Of a stretch of 64,000 bases of DNA, positions 45,590 to 53,864 are shown piece after piece. The position numbers were made by a program, and so were the translations under genes. This DNA comes from Alphaproteobacteria bacterium (GTDB lineage: Bacteria; Myxococcota_A; UBA796; GCA-2862545), in the NCBI GenBank assembly GCA_020632925.1, contig JACKER010000007.1, positions 434,001 through 498,000 on the forward strand, read 5' to 3'. The notes under the pieces were generated by a model. It saw nothing but the letters and a program-made list of their open reading frames with translations, did not search any database and had not been told where the DNA came from. Position 1 is the stretch's first letter; each line of letters begins with the position of its first letter.

Positions 45590-46672
45590 TTAACCGGCCG
45601 ACCCCGCAGTGCGTAGCCGGGCGCGGGACAGCGCGGCCGTGGCTGCGTCCGCCTGGCTACGGACGGAGCGAGCCAGCGCGGCCTGCCCGCGGGCGCGCAA
45701 CAGGTTGTGCTCCCCGCGCCCACCGAAGCGGGGGTTCCACCCGAAGTAGCGCTCTTCGAGAGCATCCCGCGCGAAGCGCGCCGCGAGCTCGACGCAGATG
45801 CGCTCGATGCCGGGGACGATGGCGGCCCACTCCGCCTCGCTGAGCCCGTCGGGGCCTGCGCCCGCGGCGTACCCCTCCATCGCGGCGGCGAACAGGTCGA
45901 GCTCGAAGCGAGCGTCGAGCGTGTCCTCGGCGAGCGGGTTGCACCAGGAGCGCATCGCGTCGCCGAGCTCGGCGTCGATGGTGTCGCGGGCGAACGTGTC
46001 GAGGTCGATGAGGGCCAGCGCGCGCGGGCCGACGAAGCGCACGTTGGAGATCTTGAGGTCTCCGTGGATCACCCGGCGCGGCAGGTCTCGCGGTCCGCGC
46101 CACGAGCGCCAGCCCACGTCGAGCTCCTCGGCCAGCTCGCGGACCTCGGGCCACAGGCGGTGGTCGTGGTGGACGAGGACCGCCTCGCGCAGCCCACGGA
46201 GGTGCGTCGGCGTGTCGTGCGCGCCCGGACGGACCATGCGGAAGGACCAGTCCAGGTCGGCGACCGCGCGGTGGAAGCGCCCCACGAGCGCCCCGGCCTC
46301 GCGGGCGTCCGCCGGGTCCAGGAGCTTGTCCACCGTGCGGTCCCCGATCGTGGTCAGCACCCGGAAGCAGCGGCCGTCGCCCGTGAGGTGGAACAAGCCC
46401 CCCGCGCGCGTGCGCACCAGCCGCGGCGTGGGCAGCCCGCGCGACGCGAGGTGAGCGGTCACCGCCTCGATGTCCTCGTGGACCTCGGGCCGGAAGATCG
46501 ACGTGTTCAGCTGTTGGAGCACGCCGAGCGCGATCCCGTCTGCGCCTCGGACCCACCAGGTGTGGTTGATCAGGCCGCCCGGTGCGCGCTCGGCGGCGGC
46601 GCCGACAGGCCAGTCCCAGGCGTCGAGCACGTCCTGCACGTGTCCCTCCCGGCGCTCGATACCACGGCTCAC
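45590..46672 (-). CDS. APH-type phosphotransferase (sugar/choline kinase-like)
   Basis: A 360-aa small-molecule kinase of the aminoglycoside phosphotransferase/N-acetylhexosamine kinase type. It has an ATP-binding N-lobe with GGLINHTWWVRG, the Brenner-like catalytic motif VIHGDLKISNVRF, and LIDLDTFARDTIDAELGDAM for the DxD metal site. RHKL-like FHRAVADL also matches. The substrate is probably a sugar or amino alcohol; antibiotic resistance is not implied. First gene of the operon (19 nt before the OmpA gene) and divergent from the TerB gene across 31 nt. Confidence 0.8.
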   Translation of the reverse strand: MSRGIERREGHVQDVLDAWDWPVGAAAERAPGGLINHTWWVRGADGIALGVLQQLNTSIFRPEVHEDIEAVTAHLASRGLPTPRLVRTRAGGLFHLTGDGRCFRVLTTIGDRTVDKLLDPADAREAGALVGRFHRAVADLDWSFRMVRPGAHDTPTHLRGLREAVLVHHDHRLWPEVRELAEELDVGWRSWRGPRDLPRRVIHGDLKISNVRFVGPRALALIDLDTFARDTIDAELGDAMRSWCNPLAEDTLDARFELDLFAAAMEGYAAGAGPDGLSEAEWAAIVPGIERICVELAARFARDALEERYFGWNPRFGGRGEHNLLRARGQAALARSVRSQADAATAALSRARLRTAGSAG

Positions 46673-46703
46673 GTTAAACTGGCGGCTCCTCGGGAGGTGC
46701 CTC

Positions 46704-47537
46704 GTGGCACAGGTTCAGCAGGTCGATCTCGCGCCGGGCGGCGAGGCTCCCCACACCCCGGCAGACGATGCCCTGGCCGTGCTCCTGGCGTCGATGGCCT
46801 GCTCGGACGGGACCATCCACCAGTCGGAGGTCGAGTTCCTCCGCAAGGTGCGCCGCGACCTGCCCGACGACGCCGCGATCGAGGCGTGGGCGCTCTCGTG
46901 CTCCGGCCCCATCGACCTGCAGGGGTTGGCGGCCAAGATGCGGTCGGTGGACGACCGGTGGAAGGCGCTGCGCTTCGCCGCCCGAATGGCCTGGAAGGAC
47001 GCGCACCTGGCCGACGAGGAGCAGGCCTTCCTGATCCGGTTGGCGCAGGCGCTCGGGCTGACCCCGCTGGCGGTGGACCGGGTGCTCCGCGAGATGAGCC
47101 CCGACGAGGGCGATCGGTTCACGGCGGACCGCATCCTCAAGGTGGTGCTCGAGGCCCACTGGGACGCGGTCCAGCTCGCGTCTGGCGCCCTGTGCTCGGA
47201 GGACCTCATCTCGGTGACCCCGCCGCGCGCGGAGGTGGTCGCTCGCGTCGGCCTGGACAAGGTCGAGGTGATGGCGCTGTGCACCGAGGGGCTGGCGGCC
47301 CGCTTCCAGGACGGCCCGCAGTTCATCGCCTGGTCCGAGCTCGTGACGTACACGCGCAGCAGCCACATCGGCGAGGCCCTGGTCCTGCACACCGAGGACG
47401 ACCGCCGCTTCGCGCTCGTGGACCAGCGGCTGGCGGGGCTGGCCATCGTGCTGGACCACCTCCTCGATCGGCACGGCAAGCCGCGGGCCGACAACGCACC
47501 CGTCGTGAAGATGCTGCGGGGCGATGACGACGAGTGA
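46704..47537 (+). CDS. TerB-like domain protein
   Basis: A 277-aa cytoplasmic protein. GTG 46704 follows GGGAGG. Residues about 15-125 show the TerB/DjlA-type helical fold: LASMACSDGTIHQSEVEFLRKV, then KDAHLADEEQAFLIRLAQALGL, each with the acidic cluster D-G-x-I-x-x-x-E that may bind metal. The C-terminal half (about 150-270) is beta-rich (RVGLDKVEVMALCTEGLAARF, then FALVDQRLAGLAIVLDHLLDR), like a PH-type domain. It overlaps the HAD gene by 14 nt. Confidence 0.65.
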   Translation: MAQVQQVDLAPGGEAPHTPADDALAVLLASMACSDGTIHQSEVEFLRKVRRDLPDDAAIEAWALSCSGPIDLQGLAAKMRSVDDRWKALRFAARMAWKDAHLADEEQAFLIRLAQALGLTPLAVDRVLREMSPDEGDRFTADRILKVVLEAHWDAVQLASGALCSEDLISVTPPRAEVVARVGLDKVEVMALCTEGLAARFQDGPQFIAWSELVTYTRSSHIGEALVLHTEDDRRFALVDQRLAGLAIVLDHLLDRHGKPRADNAPVVKMLRGDDDE

Positions 47538-48204
47538 GGGAATGACGGGGATTGCCCTGTTCGACCTGGATCGGACGCTGCTCGACTGCAACTCCGGGCG
47601 GCTCTGGGCGATGGCGGAGTGGCGGGCAGGGCGGATCACGTCGCGCGATCTGGCGTGGGCGATGGGCTGGCTCGTGCGGTACGGCCTGGGGTTCGAGGGC
47701 GGCCTGAACCAGGCGATGGAGGCCGCCGCGACCACGATCATCGGCGAGACGGAGGAGGCCCTGGACGCTCGCGTCCGGCGATGGTTCGACCACGAGGTGA
47801 GGCACCGCCTGCGTCCGGGCGCTCGCACGTCGCTGCAGCGGCACCGCGAGCGGGGAGACCGGCTGGTGCTCGCGACCTCCGGCTCGATCTACGCCGCGCG
47901 CGCCGCGGCCGACGCCTTCGGGCTCGACGAGGTCGTGGCGACGACGTTCGAGGTGGTGGACGGGCGCTTCACGGGGCGCATCGAGGTCCTCGCCATCGCC
48001 GACGGCAAGACGAGGGCGGTGCGCGAGTGGGCGGAGCGGACGGGCGCCGACCTCGCGCGCGCCTCGTTCTACACGGACTCCGCGTCGGACCGGACGCTGC
48101 TCGAGGTGGTCGGTGACCCGCGCGTGGTCCACCCCGACCGGGCGTTGCGCCGGATCGCCGGACAGAAGGGGTGGCCGATCGAGGACTGGGGCGCCGCGTC
48201 CTAG
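47524..48204 (+). CDS. HAD-IB family hydrolase (phosphoserine phosphatase-like)
   Basis: A 226-aa phosphatase of the HAD superfamily IB subclass. IALFDLDRTLLDCNSG is motif I (DxDxT), VLATSGSIYAARA motif II (Ser), and FYTDSASDRTLL motif III/IV (with DSxxD). Similar to CicA/SerB-like proteins with a cap domain. ATG 47524 overlaps the upstream gene by 14 nt. ATG 47542 (MTGIALFDLD) has a GAGGGA ribosome binding site and may be the true start. Confidence 0.85.
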   Translation: MTTSEGMTGIALFDLDRTLLDCNSGRLWAMAEWRAGRITSRDLAWAMGWLVRYGLGFEGGLNQAMEAAATTIIGETEEALDARVRRWFDHEVRHRLRPGARTSLQRHRERGDRLVLATSGSIYAARAAADAFGLDEVVATTFEVVDGRFTGRIEVLAIADGKTRAVREWAERTGADLARASFYTDSASDRTLLEVVGDPRVVHPDRALRRIAGQKGWPIEDWGAAS

Positions 48205-48923
48205 CTCAGCTCGCGGATCCAGGCGCGCGCCTCCTCGATGAACGCCGGCAACGTCTCGGCGCTGGGGAGGGCGAGGCGCTCGAGGCGGTCCACGACGTCG
48301 GCGGGCAGATCGAGGCGCGCGTAGCGCATGCCGTAGTCCTGGCGACGGGGGCAGTGGCGGGCGCGGAGCAGCTCCATCAGCGGGACCAGCAGCATCCGGT
48401 GGTACGTGTCGACGGCCTCGAGGACCTGCCCGCGGGCGAGCGACTTCGCGGGGAGGTGCCCGATGAGCTCGGCGCGATCGACCATCTGGCGGCGTCGGGC
48501 GGCGAGCCGCTCGTCCAGACCCTCGTCGCGCTGCGGGCGGATCGCGCCCACCCGGTCGAACCAGACCGTCGGTGTGCCGTGGCGCTCGGGATCCATCCAG
48601 GGGTCGAGCCGCCCCAGCACCATGATGCACAGGTCGAGCATGCACCACTCGGGGAAGCCGGCCACGCGGTAGAAGCGCTGCCGGTAGTCGGCGCCCGCAG
48701 GTGGCTCCCAGACCGCCTCGATCCCGCCCAGCCCCTCGAGCTGGCGCTCCACCAGCGCGAAGCCGTCGTCGGCGCGGGCCGGGTCGCACAACAGCTGCAG
48801 ATCGAGGTCCGACCACTCGTCCAGTCGCCCGAAGGCCTCCGCTCCCCCGATCCAGGCCGCGTCGATCCACGGCACGTCGACCGCGTTACGGAGCGCGGCC
48901 ACCAGCCGGTCCCGAGGGGTCAC
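48201..48923 (-). CDS. Nucleotidyltransferase (aminoglycoside adenylyltransferase-like)
   Basis: A 240-aa nucleotidyltransferase-fold protein. WIGGAEAFGRLDEWSDLDLQLL is the active-site motif (GG-x10-DxD), followed by an acidic FPEWCMLDLCIMVLG for the third carboxylate. A helical C-terminal region continues with substrate-binding features such as VDTYHRMLLVPLMELLRARH. Resistance enzymes, AadA-like, look similar, but many are housekeeping-type unknowns. It is coupled by ATGA to DUF192 and convergent, overlapping 4 nt, with the HAD gene. Confidence 0.75.
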   Translation of the reverse strand: MTPRDRLVAALRNAVDVPWIDAAWIGGAEAFGRLDEWSDLDLQLLCDPARADDGFALVERQLEGLGGIEAVWEPPAGADYRQRFYRVAGFPEWCMLDLCIMVLGRLDPWMDPERHGTPTVWFDRVGAIRPQRDEGLDERLAARRRQMVDRAELIGHLPAKSLARGQVLEAVDTYHRMLLVPLMELLRARHCPRRQDYGMRYARLDLPADVVDRLERLALPSAETLPAFIEEARAWIRELS

Positions 48924-49336
48924 TCGACCGCCAGATCGGTCGGGAGGTCCGCGATCTTGTCGCCCTTCTTCACGTCGTGCGCCTCGAACCAGCCCTTGTT
49001 CATCTCGAGCGCGTACATCGCCGGCGCCAGGCTCGAGATGCGGCTCTGGTCGAAGGGCGTCATGTCCGCGATCTTGACGATCTCGCCGTGGCGGTTGGCG
49101 AAGGCGATCGAGAGCGGGATGCGCGTGTCCTTCATCCAGAAGCCGCGGATCGCCTCGTCCCGGTAGATGAACAGCATCCCGTCGTCGGCACCCATGGAGT
49201 CGCGGTTCATCAGGCCGTTCTGGCGGCTCTGATCGGTGAACGCGAGCTCCGCGCGGACGGTGTGCCCGCCCACGTCCAGGGTGTGGACGGGAAGGCCGCT
49301 GCCGACGCAGGCGACCAGGGTGGCGAGCACGATCAC
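48920..49336 (-). CDS. DUF192-family lipoprotein
   Basis: A 138-aa small exported protein of DUF192: [44 protein letters not shown] and [19 protein letters not shown] are all family-conserved. Lipobox LVAC near residue 10. GTG 49336 overlaps the ruvB stop (GTGA). Function unknown; members often sit next to DNA repair or envelope genes. Confidence 0.85.
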   Translation of the reverse strand: MIVLATLVACVGSGLPVHTLDVGGHTVRAELAFTDQSRQNGLMNRDSMGADDGMLFIYRDEAIRGFWMKDTRIPLSIAFANRHGEIVKIADMTPFDQSRISSLAPAMYALEMNKGWFEAHDVKKGDKIADLPTDLAVE

Positions 49337-50343
49337 AGCAGGCTCCCTTGCGGTGTGTCCGGCAGGCCCAGGTGCTTGCGGCCGCGCGGCGTCACGATGC
49401 GACCGCGCGGGGTCCGCTGCAGGAAGCCCTGCTGGATGAGGTACGGCTCGTAGGTGTCCTCGATCGTGTCCGGGGACTCGCCGATCGCGTGCGCCAGCGT
49501 GTCGAGCCCGACCGGGCCGCCGCTGAACTTCACGGCGATGGCCTCGAGGATCTTGCGGTCCATCGCGTCCAGCCCCTCCTCGTCGATCTCCAGCCGGGAG
49601 AGCGCGAGGCGGGCCATGGCCAGGTCGATGTGCCCGTCGCCCTCGACCTGGGCGAAGTCGCGGACCCGGCGCAGCAGGCGGTTCGCGATGCGCGGCGTCC
49701 CCCGCGAGCGGCGGGCCAGCTCCCGGCGACCGTCGGCGGCGAGCGGCAGATCGAGCTGATCGGCCGAGCGCTTCAGGATCTGGTCGAGCTCCTCGGGGGT
49801 GTAGAAGTCGAACGCGGCGTGGATGCCGAAGCGGGCGCGCAGCGGGGCGGACAGCATGCCGGACCGCGTCGTCGCGCCGATCAGCGTGAATCGGGACAGC
49901 GGCAGGCGGATCGACTGCGCACCCGGCCCCGTCCCCAGCACCACGTCGATCTGGTAGTCCTCCATCGCGGGGTACAGCACCTCCTCGACGGCGCGCGGCA
50001 GGCGGTGGATCTCGTCGATGAACAGCACCTCGCGGGGCTGCAGCCCGTTGAGGATGGCGGCCAGATCGCCCTTGCGCTCGATGGTCGGCCCCGAGGCGGT
50101 GCGCACCTCGACCCCGAGCTCCTCGGCGAGGATGAACGCCATGCTCGTCTTGCCGAGCCCCGGCGGCCCCGAGAGCAGTACGTGATCGAGGGACTCGCCG
50201 CGGCCGAGCGCCGCCCGGACGTAGACCCGGAGGTTCTCGCGGACGCGCTGCTGGCCGACGTAGTCGTCCATCCGCTTCGGACGGAGCGCGGGGTCGAGCT
50301 CCGAGGGTCCGGGATCGGTCAGCCGGCTGGGACGGTCGCTCAT
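49333..50343 (-). CDS. ruvB: Holliday junction branch migration helicase RuvB
   Basis: A 336-aa AAA+ motor that, with RuvA, drives branch migration of Holliday junctions. Walker [11 protein letters not shown] (about 58-67), Walker B FIDEIHRL, arginine finger region [16 protein letters not shown], and the C-terminal winged helix [25 protein letters not shown]. Family length is normal (about 330-350). ATG 50343 overlaps the ruvA TGA. Confidence 0.97.
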   Translation of the reverse strand: MSDRPSRLTDPGPSELDPALRPKRMDDYVGQQRVRENLRVYVRAALGRGESLDHVLLSGPPGLGKTSMAFILAEELGVEVRTASGPTIERKGDLAAILNGLQPREVLFIDEIHRLPRAVEEVLYPAMEDYQIDVVLGTGPGAQSIRLPLSRFTLIGATTRSGMLSAPLRARFGIHAAFDFYTPEELDQILKRSADQLDLPLAADGRRELARRSRGTPRIANRLLRRVRDFAQVEGDGHIDLAMARLALSRLEIDEEGLDAMDRKILEAIAVKFSGGPVGLDTLAHAIGESPDTIEDTYEPYLIQQGFLQRTPRGRIVTPRGRKHLGLPDTPQGSLL

Positions 50344-50942
50344 CCGCGGTTCCCGGCGAGCACGCGCAGGGCGGCGCTGACCCGCTGCTCGAGGGGGGCG
50401 TCGGCCAGACCCTGCTCGGCCAGGGCGGCGCGGGCGCGGTCGATCTCGGACTTCCCGTACTGCAGCTGCGCGAGCGCGAGCGCGAGCTTGTCCTCCTCGG
50501 GGCGGGCCTTCGTGCGCGCGGCGCCGGCCGTGACGGCGAAGTCGACCGGGAGCTTGCCCTTGAGCTCGAGCGCGAGCCGCTGCGCCTTCTTCGCGCCGAC
50601 ACCCGGGATGCGGGACAACGAGCGCACGTCGTCGCTCTCGACCGCCTTGTGCAGGTCGGGCAGCGGAAGCCCGTCGAGCGCGGCGAGCGCCATTCGCGGC
50701 CCGAACCCGTCCACCCCGAGCACGACCTCGAAGGCGCGCCGGTCCAGGTCGCTCGGGAACCCGAAGAGCTGGATCGCATCCTCGCGGACCTGGGTGGAGA
50801 CGTGCACCAGCACCTCGTCCTGGTCGGTCCACTCCTCGAACGCGCGGCGGGTGGCGAAGACCTCCCAGCCGACGCCGTTCACGTCGATCACGCCGCGGGC
50901 GCCCTCGCTCGCCACCAGCTTGCCGCGCAGCGTCGCGATCAT
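50340..50942 (-). CDS. ruvA: Holliday junction DNA-binding protein RuvA
   Basis: A 200-aa tetrameric junction-binding protein. [20 protein letters not shown] is the OB-fold N-terminus; the helix-hairpin-helix motif [22 protein letters not shown] is at about 115-135. The flexible linker and C-terminal RuvB-binding domain follow. Directly upstream of ruvB (ATGA overlap). No ruvC is adjacent, unlike the common ruvCAB order. Confidence 0.95.
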   Translation of the reverse strand: MIATLRGKLVASEGARGVIDVNGVGWEVFATRRAFEEWTDQDEVLVHVSTQVREDAIQLFGFPSDLDRRAFEVVLGVDGFGPRMALAALDGLPLPDLHKAVESDDVRSLSRIPGVGAKKAQRLALELKGKLPVDFAVTAGAARTKARPEEDKLALALAQLQYGKSEIDRARAALAEQGLADAPLEQRVSAALRVLAGNRG

Positions 50943-50993
50943 CGCGCCCCAGCCTCCCTCGGCGGCGCAGCGTATCGGAGCCTGGACATCTGT

Positions 50994-51359
50994 TCAAGGT
51001 GCTGGGACGCCGGTCACCTTCGACACGACCAGCCCCACGATCAGGCCGGGGAGCCCGCCGATGAACGCCGGGATCAGCAGCTCGTAGTTGATGATCGAGC
51101 TTCGTCCTGACAAATAGAACAACGTCGCGACGGTCATGCCGAGGCCACCGACGACCCACGCGACCGCGAAGCCGGCCTTCGCAGACATCGAGCGGCCCTG
51201 GACGAGCCCGGCGACCACCCCACCGATGACGACCAGCGGCACCCCGACCCACATCGGGATCTCGAAGAAGAAGCCGCTCTGACCCATCGCGAGGAAGACG
51301 GCCGGGAGCGAGCCGAACAGCCCGGCGATGGTCAGCCGTGGGTCCTTCTCCTGCGCCAA
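50994..51359 (-). CDS. Small multi-pass membrane protein
   Basis: A 121-aa protein with three or four hydrophobic helices: [56 protein letters not shown] and [19 protein letters not shown]. The start is uncertain: TTG 51359 (LAQEKDPRL) has GGAGG five bases upstream and is preferred. No family recognised. Gaps of 51 nt to ruvA and 32 nt to the M23 gene suggest it may share their transcript. Confidence 0.55.
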   Translation of the reverse strand: MAQEKDPRLTIAGLFGSLPAVFLAMGQSGFFFEIPMWVGVPLVVIGGVVAGLVQGRSMSAKAGFAVAWVVGGLGMTVATLFYLSGRSSIINYELLIPAFIGGLPGLIVGLVVSKVTGVPAP

Positions 51360-51391
51360 CCTCGCCTCCGACCCGAGTATGGCGCGCTGGG

Positions 51392-52348
51392 TCAGAGGTC
51401 GTCGACGAACGCGATGCCGTCGAACTCGTCGGGCGAGAAGGGGAGATCGAGCAGGGGCGCACGCCCCTTCGTGCTGGCGTAGGGCGAGATCCGGCGGGGG
51501 AAGCGGGTCGGGTAGTAGTTCATCTCCGCGACCAGGGCCGCACCTCGCTGCTCGAGGGGCTCGATGGCGGCGATGCGCTCCCGGGAGGACCGCGTGAGGC
51601 ACGCCTCGATGCCCTCGGCCACGCGGTCCGCGTCCCAGGCGCTGGGCTCGGCCGAGCCGGGTTCCCTCGCAGCGGGTCGGGGCAGGTCGCCGGCTCGCCA
51701 CATCGAGGTCGCGTCGCCGTGCGGGAAGGGGTCCACGGGCTCGGCGTCCAACCACACGTTGAAGTGGATGTGGGGCGTTCCCCAGGGGAAGGTGACGAGC
51801 GCGTCGATGCCGCTGTACCCCGACAACGCGACCGGCTGGCCACGCTCGACCGTGTCCCCGACGGCGACCAGCGGCCGCGCGAGGTGCGCCGTACACGTCA
51901 TCAGGCCGTCCCCGTGGTCGATGAACAGCTTGAGCCCTCCACGGTTGAACTCGGACGCGAGGCGGACCACCCGGCCGGGGGCGGCGGCGGTCACCGTGGA
52001 GCCCACGGGGATGGAGAAGTCCGTGCCGTTGTGGCTGTCGTAGGTCAGCCGGCGCCCGCGGAAGTCTCGCACCTGCGTCTTGCGGACCGACCAGCCCGCC
52101 GCGATGGGCGTCTGCGTGTGGTTGTACAGGTTGGTGACGAGGGCGGTGCGCGCCACGACGAAGCGACCGCGCCAGAGCTTCGGCCCGACACGCGGGCGGA
52201 ACTGCGACAGGCTCGACACGCCCCAGACCGCGGGCGGCACGTCCTGCTCGCCGCGGAGCGCGATGCGCGCCTGACGCAGGCGGAGCGGGAACGGATGGAG
52301 GCCCATGACCTCGCCGAACAGGCGGAGGGGCGGATTGTGTCGTGGCAT
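51392..52348 (-). CDS. M23-family (LytM/lysostaphin-like) metallopeptidase
   Basis: A 318-aa predicted peptidoglycan endopeptidase or relative. The zinc site is visible as [14 protein letters not shown] (HxxxD, around 115-130) and THIHFNVWL (HxH), and [25 protein letters not shown] replaces the usual YAHL with TAHL. No signal peptide is evident, so export is uncertain. ATG 52348 is taken as the start; a weaker in-frame TTG lies upstream. Divergent from the ACP gene at 52392. Confidence 0.8.
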   Translation of the reverse strand: MPRHNPPLRLFGEVMGLHPFPLRLRQARIALRGEQDVPPAVWGVSSLSQFRPRVGPKLWRGRFVVARTALVTNLYNHTQTPIAAGWSVRKTQVRDFRGRRLTYDSHNGTDFSIPVGSTVTAAAPGRVVRLASEFNRGGLKLFIDHGDGLMTCTAHLARPLVAVGDTVERGQPVALSGYSGIDALVTFPWGTPHIHFNVWLDAEPVDPFPHGDATSMWRAGDLPRPAAREPGSAEPSAWDADRVAEGIEACLTRSSRERIAAIEPLEQRGAALVAEMNYYPTRFPRRISPYASTKGRAPLLDLPFSPDEFDGIAFVDDL

Positions 52349-52391
52349 GCACCGAGGGTAGCCGGTTACGCGCAACCGCTCCGGAGGACTG

Positions 52392-52646
52392 GTGGAAGAG
52401 ACGCTTCAGCGCCTGGCGAAGGTCCTGGTCGAGGGCCTGCACCTGCAGCCGCTGACCCCGCAGGACATCGACCCCGACGAGCCGCTGTTCGGTGGCCGCC
52501 TCGATCTGGACAGCGTGGACGCGCTCGAGCTCGTGATGGAGATCGAGCGGAACTTCGGCGTTCAGCTGCAGGACGACGAGGAGAGCCGGAAGATCCTGCA
52601 CTCACTCCGGACCATCGCCGAGCACATCGGCGCCCGGACGAGCTGA
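52392..52646 (+). CDS. Acyl carrier protein (first copy)
   Basis: An 84-aa phosphopantetheine carrier. GTG start after GGAGGACTG. The attachment motif LDLDSVDALELVM contains the carrier Ser (around residue 39), and the helix II and DELFGGRLDLD-like turn are typical. It is shorter and more acidic than the ACP at 59417. Its 3' end overlaps the opposite-strand DUF2062 gene by 45 nt. It is separated from the main biosynthetic genes by that gene but faces the same way. Confidence 0.88.
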   Translation: MEETLQRLAKVLVEGLHLQPLTPQDIDPDEPLFGGRLDLDSVDALELVMEIERNFGVQLQDDEESRKILHSLRTIAEHIGARTS

Positions 52647-53090
52647 GGCGACGGTGTCGGCGCGGACCCGCCACGCGTACGTGGCCGCGGCCCCCAGCGC
52701 GCCGACCACGAGCGCGATCAGCGTGTCTCCGAGCAGGCAGGACAGGAACAGGTCGGTCGCCTCGCTGCCGAGCCACCACAGCCCGGACAGGCCGCGCGCC
52801 TGGTCGAGGTCGAGCTCGTGAAGCCGCCCGTACCGAAGCCAGTCGCCCAGCGCGATGCCCGCCGCGATCAGGAAGGGGGCGAACAGGGGGTTGCTGATCT
52901 GGGCGGCGCCCACGACGGTCAGGCGGTTGAGGCGCAGGCCGGTCGCCACCAGCAGACAGATCGGGGTCTGGACGCCGTACAGCGGCACGATCCCGAGGAA
53001 CAGACCCACGAACACGGAGGCCGCCATCCTTCCGGGGCTGCTGTGCTCGTACCGCAGGTGGGCGAGGAAGCCCTTGAACCGCGACCACAT
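52602..53090 (-). CDS. DUF2062 membrane protein
   Basis: A 162-aa inner-membrane protein of the DUF2062 family: RMAASVFVGLFLGIVPLYGVQTPICLLVA and ISNPLFAPFLIAAGIALGDWL are the signature segments. Family members often stand next to glycosyltransferases or polyketide/fatty-acid-like clusters, without a known role. Convergent with the first ACP (45-nt overlap) and divergent from the deacetylase. Confidence 0.85.
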   Translation of the reverse strand: MWSRFKGFLAHLRYEHSSPGRMAASVFVGLFLGIVPLYGVQTPICLLVATGLRLNRLTVVGAAQISNPLFAPFLIAAGIALGDWLRYGRLHELDLDQARGLSGLWWLGSEATDLFLSCLLGDTLIALVVGALGAAATYAWRVRADTVASARPGADVLGDGPE

Positions 53091-53141
53091 GCGCCTCCAT
53101 CACCCGGACGGGGCTGGATCGCACTGAGCGCCGGTTGCCTC

Positions 53142-53864
53142 GTGGTCGCATCGGTGGGGGTGGCGCTGACCGGGCTGTTCCGACCCGAGGCGCTCGTGAT
53201 CGTGGTGGCGGCGGCGACCGCGTGGAGCGTCGGCGTGGCGGCGGCCTCGATGAGCCCGAGCTGGCAGTGGTTCGGCGCCGTCGAGCTCCGCGGGGAGGGG
53301 CGCCGCGCCGAGGTCGCGCTGACCTTCGACGACGGGCCGCACCCGGACTCCACGCCGAAGCTGCTGCACGACCTGCGGGAGGCGGGCATGCGGGCCACGT
53401 TCTTCCTGCTGGCGGACCGAGCGGACCGCTGGCCCGAGCTCGCGCGACGCATCGCGCTCGAGGGCCACGAGATCGCGCTGCACGGCGCCACGCACCACCC
53501 CTGGCTCACCCTTCGTCCGGTGGCAGACGGTGCGCGGGAGCTGTCGCGGGCCGCGGATCACCTCGAGGAGCTCACGGGCAGCCGGCCGGCGCGCTTCCGT
53601 CCGCCCTTCGGCGCCGTCAGCCCCAGGGTGCTGAAGGCCGCGCACGCCGCGGCGCTGCGGCCCTGCTGGGCCTCGGTGCGGACCTTCGACGGCAACCCTC
53701 GCCTCGTGGGCGGGGTCCGCGCTCGGGCCGCGCGCGCCGTCGCCGGCGACATCCTGCTGATGCACGAGGGCGACGGCCCCGGCGTGGCGGTCGTGCGCGA
53801 CGTGCTCGCGGATCTGCGGGCCCGCGGCCTGCGATCGGTGACGGTCGGCGAGCTGATGTCGTGA
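53142..53864 (+). CDS. Polysaccharide deacetylase (NodB-like), membrane-anchored
   Basis: A protein of about 240 aa. The exact start is unclear: GTG 53142 is used, but the frame is open further upstream and other starts are possible. N-terminal membrane segments (ALVIVVAAATAWSVGVAAAS) are followed by NodB motifs: motif 1 LTFDDGPHPDSTPK, motif 2 IALHGATHHPW (HxxxH with Gly in place of the usual Ser/Thr), motif 3 RFRPPFGAVSP, and DILLMHEGDGP for motif 5. It may deacetylate a sugar in the envelope or in an intermediate. Its TGA overlaps the GTG of the ketosynthase gene. Confidence 0.78.
   Translation: MVASVGVALTGLFRPEALVIVVAAATAWSVGVAAASMSPSWQWFGAVELRGEGRRAEVALTFDDGPHPDSTPKLLHDLREAGMRATFFLLADRADRWPELARRIALEGHEIALHGATHHPWLTLRPVADGARELSRAADHLEELTGSRPARFRPPFGAVSPRVLKAAHAAALRPCWASVRTFDGNPRLVGGVRARAARAVAGDILLMHEGDGPGVAVVRDVLADLRARGLRSVTVGELMS

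Noticed and set aside
45590..46672. Aminoglycoside-resistance gene
   Set aside because: Only the general APH fold is seen. The N-lobe and context fit a metabolic sugar or amino-alcohol kinase as well, and no resistance context exists.
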